From: Pseudomonas syringae pv. cilantro
GTDB taxonomy: Bacteria; Pseudomonadota; Gammaproteobacteria; Pseudomonadales; Pseudomonadaceae
Assembly: GCF_001293775.1 (NCBI RefSeq)
Contig: NZ_LGLN01000067.1
Location: 109,177-163,880 of the forward strand
Length of the DNA stretch: 54,704 nt
Reading direction: 5' to 3'
Shown here: positions 17,074 to 26,127 of the stretch, in pieces
Layout of the letters: each line of letters begins with the position of its first letter
How positions within the stretch are numbered: the stretch's first letter is position 1
The notes under the pieces: model-generated
The model's input: the letters and a program-made list of their open reading frames with translations, nothing else
What the model was told of the DNA's origin: nothing
Databases searched by the model: none
Translations under genes and position numbers: made by a program

Positions 17074-18708
17074 TCAGGCGCTCAGCCAGACTTCATCCAT
17101 CGGGTAAAAGTCCGATGGGTGTACCTTGAAACCCTGGACTTTCTTGCTGGCGGCGGTGAATTTGTCGCCCCAGAACGGCTGCACCACCACGCAGGCGTCC
17201 TGCAGGATCTGCTCGACGCTTTGCATCGCCAGCGCGCGCTGTTTGGGGGCGATGATGCCCATGGCCTTGTCCAGTGCGGTGTCGAAAGCCGGATCGCTGT
17301 AGTGGCTTTCGTTCCAGGCCGCGCCGCTGCGGTACGCCAGTTCCAGAGACATCACGCCCAAGGGGCGATGAGCCCAGTACGTCAGGCTGAACGCCGCCTT
17401 GTCCCAGATCGGCCAGTATTGCGTGGCGGGTATCACTTTGAGGTTGATGCGAATACCGGCCTCGGCGCAGTTTTGCTGCAGGATTTGCCCGCAGTCCTGC
17501 TCGTAGCGGCCTTGGGTGTTGCCGATGATCAGGTCGATATCGATGCCGTTCGGGAACCCGGCTTCACCGAGCAGCTTCGCCGCCGCCGCCACATCCCGGG
17601 TGCGTTTGGGCAGCGGGAAATATTCCGGGTGGGAGGGCGAAACATGATGGTTTTCACCCAGCGTGCCCATGCCCCGATAAGCGATCTTGAGCATCTGCGC
17701 GTTGTCGGCACAGAGCGTTATGGCCTTGCGAACACGAAGGTCGTCAAACGGTTTCTGGTCGCAGGCCATGCGCATCACGATGGTTTGCGCCGATTTACAG
17801 GTCAGCAGCTGCGCACTCGGCAAGCGCTTGGCCAGGTCCAGTTCGGCCACGGTCACCCGGTACAGCACATCTACTTGCCCGGCCTGCAAGGCGGCCAGAT
17901 GGGTGGAAATATCGGTACCCATGTCGACATAGCGCAGCTCGTCGAGGTTGGCCGGTTTGCGCCAGTAATCAGCCCGTTTGGCAAAGGTCGCCTGCTTGTT
18001 GACGGCGAACGAGACCAGTTTGAACGGGCCAGTGCCCAGCGGGTTTTTCGTCCAGTCTTCACCGGCCTTGAAGCTGCGGTGAACGATGGCGCAGGTGAAT
18101 GCGTTGAGCATTTCCGGGATGGCCAGCATCGGCCGCTTGAGCAGCAGACGAAACTGGAAATCACCGAGCTTTTCAAAGGCGCTAATGTCCTGGAAGGCGG
18201 TGCGGTTGACCGACTTGGAATCGGCGGCAATCCAGCGCTCGATGTTGTGCTGCACGTCCTCGACGTTGAACGTGTCGCCGTTGCTCCACTTCACGTCCTT
18301 GCGCAGGTTGAAGGTCCAGGTCTTGAGGTCTTCGGAAGGGCTCCAGCTTTCGGCCAGATAGGGGTGAGTGATGTTGTCGGCATCGACCCAGGTCAGGTAT
18401 TCCAGCGAGTTGCGCAACAGGTTCGAGGCTTCGATCCAGGTGATCAGCATCGGGTCCTGGATTTCCTGGATGGCGCAGGCAAACCGCAGGCTGCCACCCT
18501 GGCGAGGCGGCGTGGTGTCGGCAGCCTCGGCCGGGTTATCAAACAGGGCACTTCCCAGAAAACTACAGGCGCTGGCTGCCGTGATGCCCAGCAACGTGGC
18601 GGTACGCAGAAACTGCCGGCGGTTGATGTCGCCGTTCTTGACTTGGGTGCACAGCGCATCTACCGCTGGGTGCGGCAGCTCGCCGCCCAGCGTCATTAAC
18701 TCTTTCAT
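17074..18708 (-). CDS. Periplasmic oligopeptide-type binding protein with twin-arginine signal (DppA-like)
   Basis: A 544-residue SBP_bac_5 binding protein. The N-terminal NRRQFLRTATLLG segment is a twin-arginine signal, so the protein is probably exported folded. The mature part shows AESWSPSEDLKTWTFNLRKDVKWSNGD and other DppA/OppA hallmarks. The start at 18708 follows GGAGAGG, and a start ten codons upstream is less likely. It is encoded between a DddP-like M24 enzyme and the permeases, which suggests that its ligand is the substrate or product of that enzyme. Confidence 0.9.
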   Translation of the reverse strand: MKELMTLGGELPHPAVDALCTQVKNGDINRRQFLRTATLLGITAASACSFLGSALFDNPAEAADTTPPRQGGSLRFACAIQEIQDPMLITWIEASNLLRNSLEYLTWVDADNITHPYLAESWSPSEDLKTWTFNLRKDVKWSNGDTFNVEDVQHNIERWIAADSKSVNRTAFQDISAFEKLGDFQFRLLLKRPMLAIPEMLNAFTCAIVHRSFKAGEDWTKNPLGTGPFKLVSFAVNKQATFAKRADYWRKPANLDELRYVDMGTDISTHLAALQAGQVDVLYRVTVAELDLAKRLPSAQLLTCKSAQTIVMRMACDQKPFDDLRVRKAITLCADNAQMLKIAYRGMGTLGENHHVSPSHPEYFPLPKRTRDVAAAAKLLGEAGFPNGIDIDLIIGNTQGRYEQDCGQILQQNCAEAGIRINLKVIPATQYWPIWDKAAFSLTYWAHRPLGVMSLELAYRSGAAWNESHYSDPAFDTALDKAMGIIAPKQRALAMQSVEQILQDACVVVQPFWGDKFTAASKKVQGFKVHPSDFYPMDEVWLSA

Positions 18709-18801
18709 AGGCCTCTCCGATAGCGTGCAACTATGCATTTTTCGACTGGCCGCGATTGTCGTGAGCGGGCAGCGCGGTCGGTTTTTGACGAGCCGAGGCT
18801 G

Positions 18802-20031
18802 TCAGCGCGGCAGCAGGCGTGAATCGAACGGGTAGTCAGAGAGCAATTCGATGCCGTTTTCGTGGATGTAAATCTGCTCTTCAAGCTTGACCCCCTCACC
18901 GCCAGCGTCGTGCCCGATGTAGCTCTCCACGCAAATGGTCATACCGGCTTCAAACACCCCGTCGTAGCCCAGCGAATCAATGTCTTCGCGGTGCACCACA
19001 TAGGGGTATTCACCGGTCATGCCAACCCCGTGCACCAGCGCAAAATAACGGTTGGCCTTGTAGTTGTCGGGGATCTTCCAGGCCAGTTCTGCGTACTCCT
19101 TGAAGCTGCGCCCGGCCTTGAGCATTTCCACGTTGGTCTGCACCTGCTCATAGGCCAGTTTGTAGAGCTCCTGTTGTTTGGCCGTCGCGGCTTGCTCGCC
19201 ACACAGGAAGGTCCGCGAAAAGTCCGCGTAGTAGCCGAAGCGCCCAACCACGTCGGTGTCCAGTGCGACCAGATCCCCGGCTTCGATGGGGCGTGTGCTG
19301 CATTCCTGAAACCACGGGTTGGTGCGCGGGCCAGACGCCAGCAACCGGGTTTCGATGTAGTCGCCATCAGTGGCAATCACATGCTGATGCAGGTGCGACC
19401 AGAGTTCGTTTTCGCTGATGCCGGGCACCAGTTTGCTTTCCATCAGGCGCACGCCTGCCTCGGTCGCCCGCAAACTGGCGCGGATCATCTTCAGTTCGTT
19501 GGGCACCTTGATGCAGCGTGCCCGCTCCAGTGGCTCCTGAGCGTCGAACACCTGATAACCGAGCTTTTGCAGTTCAAACGCCGCAGCCGAGGTGGCGCTT
19601 TCGATGGCGATACGTTTGTTGGCGCTGCCGCAGGTGCGCACCAGTTCATCAATTTCGGCGGCCCAGTCGGCGGTGACGTTGGTGAGGAAACTGTCGCAGA
19701 AATAATAGGAAATCGCCTTGGCCGGGCGGACTTCGTCAACGGTGTTGAGGGTTTCTGCGAGGTGCAGACAGCCCCCGAACTCGAAGATCACCACCGGGCC
19801 TTCTGCCGGAATAAAGGCATAACGCGCCGGGTTGCGGGCCGAGTACACCTGCATGTTGCGCGAGCCAGTGGCGTAACGCATGTGCGTGGGGTCGAACAGC
19901 ACGCAGGCGGCGTAATCGCGTTTTTTCAGTTCATTGCGTACCCGTTGCAGACGGTCCAGCTGGATTTGCTGAATCTCGTCATAGGTCGGTTCGCAGTCGG
20001 CGGGGTTGCGGTTCGGGCCGGACAGGCTCAT
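18802..20031 (-). CDS. M24-family metalloenzyme, DddP-like (aminopeptidase-P fold)
   Basis: A 409-residue protein with a creatinase/prolidase N-terminal domain (to about 170) and a C-terminal M24 pita-bread domain. Candidate metal ligands are D258, D260, D270, H334, E369 and E384. The DxD pair and the spacings (10 residues D260-D270, then 64, 35 and 15) fit the pattern I recall for the DMSP lyase DddP rather than ordinary prolidases, where the two Asp are 11 apart. The residue six after the His, an Asp proposed as catalytic in DddP, is Gly here (HGVGMTGEYP), so DMSP lyase activity is not assured. It is co-transcribed with a 2-oxoglutarate oxygenase gene and a Dpp-type importer. Confidence 0.82.
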   Translation of the reverse strand: MSLSGPNRNPADCEPTYDEIQQIQLDRLQRVRNELKKRDYAACVLFDPTHMRYATGSRNMQVYSARNPARYAFIPAEGPVVIFEFGGCLHLAETLNTVDEVRPAKAISYYFCDSFLTNVTADWAAEIDELVRTCGSANKRIAIESATSAAAFELQKLGYQVFDAQEPLERARCIKVPNELKMIRASLRATEAGVRLMESKLVPGISENELWSHLHQHVIATDGDYIETRLLASGPRTNPWFQECSTRPIEAGDLVALDTDVVGRFGYYADFSRTFLCGEQAATAKQQELYKLAYEQVQTNVEMLKAGRSFKEYAELAWKIPDNYKANRYFALVHGVGMTGEYPYVVHREDIDSLGYDGVFEAGMTICVESYIGHDAGGEGVKLEEQIYIHENGIELLSDYPFDSRLLPR

Positions 20032-20085
20032 GGGCGTTCCTCACAGGGCAATACGGTTATTTTTTCGAATAGTTTTAGTGATGCT

Positions 20086-20967
20086 TCAGTCGAGCAACTG
20101 GTCGCTGCGCACCCGGTTGCGTTCGGCTTGCAGGTGCGCTTCGGACAGGCGTCCGTAAAGCTGTTTGGTGCGTTGGGCGCGGCCGATGATTCCGGGCTTT
20201 TCCGAGTAGGCGAAGATCGCGGTGTTACGTTCGGTTGCACCTTCGACGCGAGTGACCCGATGGACCGAGAAGCGGCCTTTGAAAATCTGCAGGTCGCCGG
20301 GGTTCAGCTCCAGTTCCTGCACCCGGCTGCGGTCATCGCCGCGCACCACATTGCCCACCGCGCCGAGGTTTTCCTCGGTGCGCGTGCGGATCATCGGTGC
20401 GTACTCGAACAGGCCGCCAGCCTCGGGCTTCTGCGTCATCATGCTGACGATGAATTCGTTGGTGTCGAAGTGCCAGGGCTGCTCGGTGCCTTGCGGCATA
20501 ACATTGATGACCAGGCCCGCGAACGGGTCGGCGTACTCGTAGATCTCTGGCTCGTTGAGGCAGGCGCCGATGAAGCGCTTCATCATCGGCGAGACGTACA
20601 GGCGATGAATGATCGCGTCCGGGCCAATCATGTCGCGTGTCACGAAGCCGCTGGTGCGCTCCATGAATGTGCGCCTGGGATCATCCTGGGGCAGGGAGGG
20701 GTCGTCTTCGGTGAAGTAGGCGTTGACCTTGCGCACCGAATAAAACGTCTTGTCCGAGAGCGCCTGACCTTCTGCGCGAGCCTGTTCCAGCGCTTCGGGG
20801 CGCAGGAAGTTTTTTAGCAGGCAGCAGCCGTCTTCGGCGAGTTCGGCACGGGCGTGTTCAATCAGTGCCTGCAATCGGACATGGCCCGAATCATGTATGG
20901 GGTATAACTCGGTATTAATAATGTCGCAGATATCGCCTACTTCGGCGTCGGCAAGCTGAAGACTCAT
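20086..20967 (-). CDS. Fe(II)/2-oxoglutarate oxygenase of the ArpA/HalD amino-acid type
   Basis: A 293-residue double-stranded beta-helix oxygenase. The iron ligands are H166 and D168 in PWHFDTNEF and H236 in SVHRVTRV, and the 2-oxoglutarate Arg is probably R247 in TERNTAIFAY. The EAGGLFEYAP segment is typical of the group that contains ArpA and the free-amino-acid halogenases HalD/BesD. Halogenases of this group have Gly in place of the Asp. Here the HxD is intact, so hydroxylation or desaturation is expected rather than chlorination. It is the first gene of the operon and divergent from a LysR gene. The substrate is probably a free amino acid or a small derivative, by inference. Confidence 0.82.
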   Translation of the reverse strand: MSLQLADAEVGDICDIINTELYPIHDSGHVRLQALIEHARAELAEDGCCLLKNFLRPEALEQARAEGQALSDKTFYSVRKVNAYFTEDDPSLPQDDPRRTFMERTSGFVTRDMIGPDAIIHRLYVSPMMKRFIGACLNEPEIYEYADPFAGLVINVMPQGTEQPWHFDTNEFIVSMMTQKPEAGGLFEYAPMIRTRTEENLGAVGNVVRGDDRSRVQELELNPGDLQIFKGRFSVHRVTRVEGATERNTAIFAYSEKPGIIGRAQRTKQLYGRLSEAHLQAERNRVRSDQLLD

Positions 20968-21107
20968 GCAGGGCTCCTGAAACTGTAAACAAACGGTATT
21001 TTCGGGGCGGGTTTCAACGGCGTTTTGCGTTGAGTCGATAGTTGCTTAAAGAGGTGTGAAGTGGAAATTACAAGTTGTGATCGAATCCATCGGCAGGGGC
21101 GATAGTT

Positions 21108-22022
21108 ATGTCAGGCGAACTCGACGGGACCTTGCTTAAAGTCTTTGTGGCTATTATCGAATGCCACGGTTTTTCCGCGGCGGCCGAGCGCCTGCATAAA
21201 ACCCAGTCGACCATCAGCCAGAACCTGCAACGCCTGGAAGAAATCGTCGGCACACCGCTGGTGCAGCGCAACAGCCGGTCGGTGAGCCTGACGCCGGGCG
21301 GTGAGACGTTTCTGATCTACGCCAGGCAAATTCTCAAGCTGCATGCGGATGCGATCAATGCCGTGCACCTGGCGAACGATCAGGTGTGCATTCACGTCGG
21401 CATGCCGGAGGATTACGCGCAGTGCTGTCTGGCCGAATTGTTGCGGGATTTTCAGGCGCAGTTCCCGCACGTGCGGCCGGATATCTGCTATGAGATGTCG
21501 ACCGCACTGGTCAGCCGCCTGTTGCGTGGCGAGCTGGATCTGGTGCTGGGGGTGCAGCACGCCAACCTGCAGCAGGGCGAATACTTGTGCGATGAGCCGC
21601 TGGTGTGGGTGGCCGCGCAGGGTTGGCGGGGGGCCTCAGATCAGTCAGTACCGTTGGCGGTGTACGCCGACGGCTGTGCCTTTCGTGCCAACGCTGTGCA
21701 GGCACTGGCCGAAGCCGGACGACCCTGGCATGTGGTGTACACCAGTCAGAGCCCGCGCGGCATCGGCATTGCCATCGAACAAGGGCTTTCGGTGGGGGTC
21801 ACCGCCAGGCGTCTGGTGCCGCCGGGCTGGCAGGTCCTCGATGAAGCGCAGGGCTTCCCGCCGATCGAGTCCGCGCGTTTGATGTTCTGGCGCTCGGCTC
21901 GCTGCCAGGAGCAGGCGGTAGAGGCCTTGGTGGAGATCCTCTGGCGTCACCTGGGCAGTTCAGAGCTGCTCGCTCAGCGTGGGCTCGCTGCGTTGGCGAC
22001 GGGCCATCAAACCCAGCAATAG
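21108..22022 (+). CDS. LysR-family transcriptional regulator, divergent from the oxygenase operon
   Basis: A 304-residue LysR regulator. The N-terminal winged helix covers about residues 5-65 (TLLKVFVAIIECHGFSAAAERLHKTQSTISQNLQRLEE) and an effector-binding domain follows. It is divergent from the oxygenase/M24/Dpp operon across 140 bp, the standard arrangement for a LysR protein controlling its neighbour. Its 3' end overlaps the convergent MFS gene by 63 bp. The inducer is unknown. Confidence 0.9.
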   Translation: MSGELDGTLLKVFVAIIECHGFSAAAERLHKTQSTISQNLQRLEEIVGTPLVQRNSRSVSLTPGGETFLIYARQILKLHADAINAVHLANDQVCIHVGMPEDYAQCCLAELLRDFQAQFPHVRPDICYEMSTALVSRLLRGELDLVLGVQHANLQQGEYLCDEPLVWVAAQGWRGASDQSVPLAVYADGCAFRANAVQALAEAGRPWHVVYTSQSPRGIGIAIEQGLSVGVTARRLVPPGWQVLDEAQGFPPIESARLMFWRSARCQEQAVEALVEILWRHLGSSELLAQRGLAALATGHQTQQ

Positions 22023-23195
22023 CAGGCTGGCCGCCACCCAACAGAGGATCCAGCCGTGCACCAGCGCAAACTGCCCGGTGGCTTGCAGCAGCCAGCCGCA
22101 CAGCCCGTTGCCGGTGGCGCTGCCCAGGCCGAATCCGACCATGCTCAGGCTGACCACCTGCAGGCTTTGCACCGGGTCCAGCCGTGCACCAAGGTAGGCC
22201 GCCATGAGGCCCCACACCGGGAAATAAAACACTGCAAACAGCCCGGCTACCAGCCAGGTCACGCCCATGCCTGGCTGCCAGAGCAAGGCAAGCATCGCGA
22301 TGCCGAACGCGCCGATGCTCGATACCATCACCCGCAACGCGCCCCAACGGTCGGCCAGCGAACCCAGCAGCAGGCCGCCGACAACCCCGCCGATGCCGAT
22401 CAGCGTCCACAATGCCCCGGTGGTCTGCGCATCGGCGCCCAACCGTTCGCTGGCGAACGCTGAAAGAAAGTTCAGAAACGGTCCGCTGATCAGGCCGATA
22501 AAAGCGCTGAGCAGCAGAATCTGTAGCGCTACCGGCTGTTTCAGGCACAGCTGCAACCATTGCCCCAGCACCCGGCGCAGCGACGGTGCGTGGCGGTGCC
22601 GGTCAATTCTTTCTGCGCGCAGTGGCGGCAGCGCCCAGAACGTCAGCAATGTGACAATCAGCGTCAGACCGGCACACATCAGCCAGAAGTGCTTCAGGGA
22701 AATACCTTGCAGCGAGGCAATCAGCACACCATTGAGACAGATCGCAAACGCCGCGCCCGAAGAGGCCAGCCCCAGCACCCGGCTGCGGTGCGAGGCCGGA
22801 ATCACTTCAGTGGCCAGTGCAGCGATGGCATTCCAGTTAGCAACCGCACAGGCCGAAACCAGCGCCAGGCACAGCGCGAACGGCATTACCCACGGCGTCA
22901 CCACTGCAAGGGCAAGCAGTAGCGGGCTGAGGGCTATGGTCAGCAGCACCATGCTGCGCGGGCTGATCCAGGCGGCGGCGATGCCGCTGGCAATCGATGC
23001 GCCCATATAAAACAGTTGCAGCAACGCAGCAATGGCGGCGGCCTGACGGTAGTCGAGCTCAAAAACCTGACGGATCTCGGGCAATAGAGCCGAGTACAAA
23101 AAAATACTGAAACCGTGGGTAGTGGCATTACAGGCGGTGAACACCAGAGCAAGCAGGCCGATACTTCGTGCAGGTAACTTCTTCGCGGATGGCAT
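21960..23195 (-). CDS. MFS transporter
   Basis: A 411-residue major facilitator protein with twelve predicted hydrophobic segments and the inter-helix motif SLADRWGALRVMV near the middle of the chain. It looks like a cyanate/drug-type permease (GLLALVFTACNATTHGFSIFLYSALLPEI at the N-terminus). Its 3' end overlaps the LysR gene tail-to-tail. No strong ribosome binding site precedes the ATG. It may export a product of, or compete with, the neighbouring amino-acid-type pathway. Substrate and direction are unknown. Confidence 0.85.
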   Translation of the reverse strand: MPSAKKLPARSIGLLALVFTACNATTHGFSIFLYSALLPEIRQVFELDYRQAAAIAALLQLFYMGASIASGIAAAWISPRSMVLLTIALSPLLLALAVVTPWVMPFALCLALVSACAVANWNAIAALATEVIPASHRSRVLGLASSGAAFAICLNGVLIASLQGISLKHFWLMCAGLTLIVTLLTFWALPPLRAERIDRHRHAPSLRRVLGQWLQLCLKQPVALQILLLSAFIGLISGPFLNFLSAFASERLGADAQTTGALWTLIGIGGVVGGLLLGSLADRWGALRVMVSSIGAFGIAMLALLWQPGMGVTWLVAGLFAVFYFPVWGLMAAYLGARLDPVQSLQVVSLSMVGFGLGSATGNGLCGWLLQATGQFALVHGWILCWVAASLLLLGLMARRQRSEPTLSEQL

Positions 23196-23566
23196 AGGGC
23201 TGGCTCGATCAGGCTGATTGCAAGAGTGCAGGAAGAAGTTGCACTGCCAGCAATGAGCAAGTGCGGTGACGTATCGAGAGTTGTTTCAATGTCAGGCTAG
23301 CGCTTATATAAATAAAACAGCCAGCGCTTAATTCTCATGATGCCGGTGCGAAATACTCATGCCATTTAGTTGTTTGCGACAATGTGCATAACAAAAACGA
23401 CTCTTTGTCAGGCAATAAACAGCGTTTTGAATCAGTCGGTCCTGATTTCAATTGCCTTGGCAATTCGCCAATCACTCGATGCAACACAAAAAAGCATGTT
23501 ACTCGGGATATTTCTGTCAGGGCGTGGGATGCTTGGCGCTGATCAGCACCTGCGCGAGTAACCTTC
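23196..23566. promoter_or_regulatory. Divergent intergenic region, MFS transporter and LysR gene
   Basis: No gene is seen in these 371 bp. The octamer AGCGCTTA is directly repeated at 23299-23306 and 23323-23330 around an AT-rich core, and may be an operator or a weak stem because AGCGCT is self-complementary. The remainder shows no clear element. Confidence 0.35.
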
Positions 23567-24499
23567 ATGAAACGCAAAATGCCCGCGCTCAACGCGCTCA
23601 AGGCCTTCGAAGTGGCTGGCAGCACCGGCAGCTTTACCCGCGCAGCAGAACTGCTCAATGTCACCCAGAGCGCGGTCAGCCGACAGTTGCGTCAGCTGGA
23701 AGAGCAGCTTGGCGAAAACCTGCTGGAACGGCGTCATCATCACCTTGAACTGACCAGCGCGGGCCGCGTCTTGTTGCGCGCGCTGCACCAATCCTTCGAC
23801 AAGATCGAGCTGACGGTGCGCAGCATCCAGCAAAAATCCCATGCCAACCGTCTGCACATCAACGCGCCGCCGACCTTCACCAGCCGCTGGTTGATGCCGC
23901 GCTTGGGGCGCCTGCGCGAGAAGCACCCGGAGCTGGAATTAAGCATCACCACCCAACTGCAGGACAGCCTGGCGGAAACCGGCACGCTGGATTGCGCCAT
24001 TCGTTTTGGCGATGGCGAATGGGACGGTCTGGACAGCTCCCTGCTGATTCAGGAAAGGCATATCGCGGTGTGCGCGCCATCCTTGTATGCGCGTGAATCG
24101 AGCGAAGGTGTGATTGACCTCAACCGCCTGACGTTGCTGCATGTGCTGGCCAGTGAAGACCAGCGCTACCTGACCTGGAAACACTGGCTGGACGCGGCAA
24201 AAATCAGTGGCGTCGACACCCAGGGCGGGTATGAATTCGACCTGCTGGACCTCGCCATTCGCGGTGCCATCGAGGGCCTCGGCATTACCATTGCCGACTG
24301 GCACATGGTGGCGTCGGAGCTTGCCAGCGGGCAGTTGACCCAGATGCTCAACGTGCATGTGGAAGGCCATCAGTCCTACTGGCTGGTGACCCGGCCGGAG
24401 CAAACGTCGATGCCACAGTTGCAGGTGTTCAGCCGCTGGCTGCAGGAGGAAATCTGGTTGGCGCAACGGCAACTGGAGCCTTCCACTGCCGCGACTTGA
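23567..24499 (+). CDS. LysR-family transcriptional regulator (GcvA-like)
   Basis: A 310-residue LysR protein of the GcvA-like subgroup. The N-terminus KMPALNALKAFEVAGSTGSFTRAAELLNVTQSAVSRQLR is the helix-turn-helix, and RLHINAPPTFTSRWLMPRLGRL opens the effector domain. It lies directly upstream of and in line with the aldehyde dehydrogenase gene (118-bp gap), so it likely controls the catabolic cluster 24618-30352. The effector is unknown. Confidence 0.9.
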   Translation: MKRKMPALNALKAFEVAGSTGSFTRAAELLNVTQSAVSRQLRQLEEQLGENLLERRHHHLELTSAGRVLLRALHQSFDKIELTVRSIQQKSHANRLHINAPPTFTSRWLMPRLGRLREKHPELELSITTQLQDSLAETGTLDCAIRFGDGEWDGLDSSLLIQERHIAVCAPSLYARESSEGVIDLNRLTLLHVLASEDQRYLTWKHWLDAAKISGVDTQGGYEFDLLDLAIRGAIEGLGITIADWHMVASELASGQLTQMLNVHVEGHQSYWLVTRPEQTSMPQLQVFSRWLQEEIWLAQRQLEPSTAAT

Positions 24500-24617
24500 A
24501 GCGGGCTGGATCGATGTAACCTGCATTTTTTGAATGTTTAGCCGCTCAATAAATCGTTTGTTCAGCGCCCTCGGGATACCAAGACTGTAGGGACTGGATA
24601 AAAACAACGATGGGCGA

Positions 24618-26048
24618 ATGCACATGCGATCCGAACGAAATTTTGTAAACGGTCAATTCATCGAGTCTGCCAGCGATGCGCTGATTGCGGTCTACAACCC
24701 GGCGACCGAAGCGCTGGTGGGGCACGTTTCGGCGGCCACCACCATTGAAGCGACCGCTGCGGTAGCGGCTGCCGCCATAGCCCAGAAAACCTGGGGCAAA
24801 CTGACCAGCATCGAGCGTGCCGAGCACCTGCGGGTCTTGGCCGATGCACTGGATGACTGTGCTGAAAATATCGGCAAGGCACTGGCTGCCGAGTCCGGCA
24901 AAAGCCTTGCGGACGCCAGCAACGAAGCGCGTTATGCCGCGCAGATCACCCGTTATCACTCCGAGTGGGCGCGGCGCATCGAAGGCGAGATCATCCCCAG
25001 CGATACCCCGGACGAAAATCTGCTTCTGCACCGTGCGCCGATGGGTGTGGTCGCCTGCCTGATTCCGTTCAACTACCCTGTGTATACCTTGCTGCGCAAA
25101 ATCGCTCCGGCGCTGATTGCCGGCAACACCGTGGTCGTGCGGCCGAGCAACAACACGCCGATCTCGGCCTTTGAGATCGCCAAAGCCGTGCAGCAATCGG
25201 GTCTGCCTGCGGGTGTGGTGAACATTCTGACCATGGACCACGCCACCGCCGCTGCAGTGTGCACCCACAAGGCGGTCGCTATGATCACCCTGACCGGCAG
25301 CGTCAACGCCGGGCGGGTCGTACTGGATTACTGCAAGACCAACATCGCCAAACCCTCGCTGGAGCTGGGCGGCAAGACCCCGGCAATCATCGAAGCCGAC
25401 GCTGACCTGGAAGCCGCTGCCACTGCTATCGTGGCGTCCAAGACCACCCATTGCGGCCAGTTGTGTACGGCGGTAGAGCGGGTGTATGTGCAGGAAAGCG
25501 TTTACGACGCATTCCTTGCGCTGCTCAAAAGCAAGATCAGCGCCGTGCAGTTCGGCGACCGTTCCAACGACGCCAGCCTGATGGGCCCACTGGTCAGCGC
25601 CAGCGCGCAACAGAACATTCACGCCATGGTCGAGCGAGCGATAGCCGACGGTGCGGTGCTGGAAGTCGGTGGTTTTATCCCGCAGGGCAGTGGCTATTTC
25701 TACCCGCCGACGCTGCTTGGCAACTGCCGTCAGGACATGGAAATCATTCAGGAAGAAATCTTCGGCCCGGTGCTGCCGGTGCTCAAATACCGCGACATCG
25801 ATGAAGCACTGGCGATGGCCAACGATCACCAGTTCGGCCTGTCATCGGTGCTCTACACCGAGCGCTACCGCACCACCCTGAAAGTGGCCAACGCCATCGA
25901 GGCCGGCGAGTTGTACGTCAATCGCACCCCGGCCGACCCGTATCAGGGCTTTCATGCCGGCTGGAAACGCTCGGGCCTGGGCGGCGATGACGGCAAGCAC
26001 GGCATGCTCGAATACACCCAGACCCGCCTGGTGGTCATGAAGTACTAG
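24618..26048 (+). CDS. AldA-like aldehyde dehydrogenase (lactaldehyde/glycolaldehyde type)
   Basis: A 476-residue NAD-dependent aldehyde dehydrogenase. The cofactor fold region shows PFNYPVYTLLRKIAPALIAGNTVVVRPSNNTP, then LTGSVNAGR, LELGGKTPAI with the general-base Glu, and the nucleophilic Cys in HCGQLCTAVERVYV. The C-terminal GFHAGWKRSGLGGDDGKHGMLEYTQT is characteristic of AldA, which oxidises lactaldehyde, glycolaldehyde and sugar aldehydes. The start is either of two ATGs two codons apart. It heads a cluster with a permease, an enolase-superfamily enzyme and a GMC oxidoreductase, so it likely oxidises a sugar-derived aldehyde. Confidence 0.9.
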   Translation: MHMRSERNFVNGQFIESASDALIAVYNPATEALVGHVSAATTIEATAAVAAAAIAQKTWGKLTSIERAEHLRVLADALDDCAENIGKALAAESGKSLADASNEARYAAQITRYHSEWARRIEGEIIPSDTPDENLLLHRAPMGVVACLIPFNYPVYTLLRKIAPALIAGNTVVVRPSNNTPISAFEIAKAVQQSGLPAGVVNILTMDHATAAAVCTHKAVAMITLTGSVNAGRVVLDYCKTNIAKPSLELGGKTPAIIEADADLEAAATAIVASKTTHCGQLCTAVERVYVQESVYDAFLALLKSKISAVQFGDRSNDASLMGPLVSASAQQNIHAMVERAIADGAVLEVGGFIPQGSGYFYPPTLLGNCRQDMEIIQEEIFGPVLPVLKYRDIDEALAMANDHQFGLSSVLYTERYRTTLKVANAIEAGELYVNRTPADPYQGFHAGWKRSGLGGDDGKHGMLEYTQTRLVVMKY

Positions 26049-26127
26049 CGCGGCAGCCACACGCACTCATCCAATAAAAATAATCATCAAGGGCGCCCGT
26101 TTCATCGGGCAGCCCGAGGTCGCACAC

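Noticed and set aside
17002..18699. 565-codon plus-strand open frame
   Set aside because: Shadow of the DppA-like gene, which has a Tat signal and family motifs on the other strand.
18862..20817. 651-codon plus-strand open frame
   Set aside because: Shadow spanning two well-supported minus-strand genes (M24 enzyme and oxygenase).
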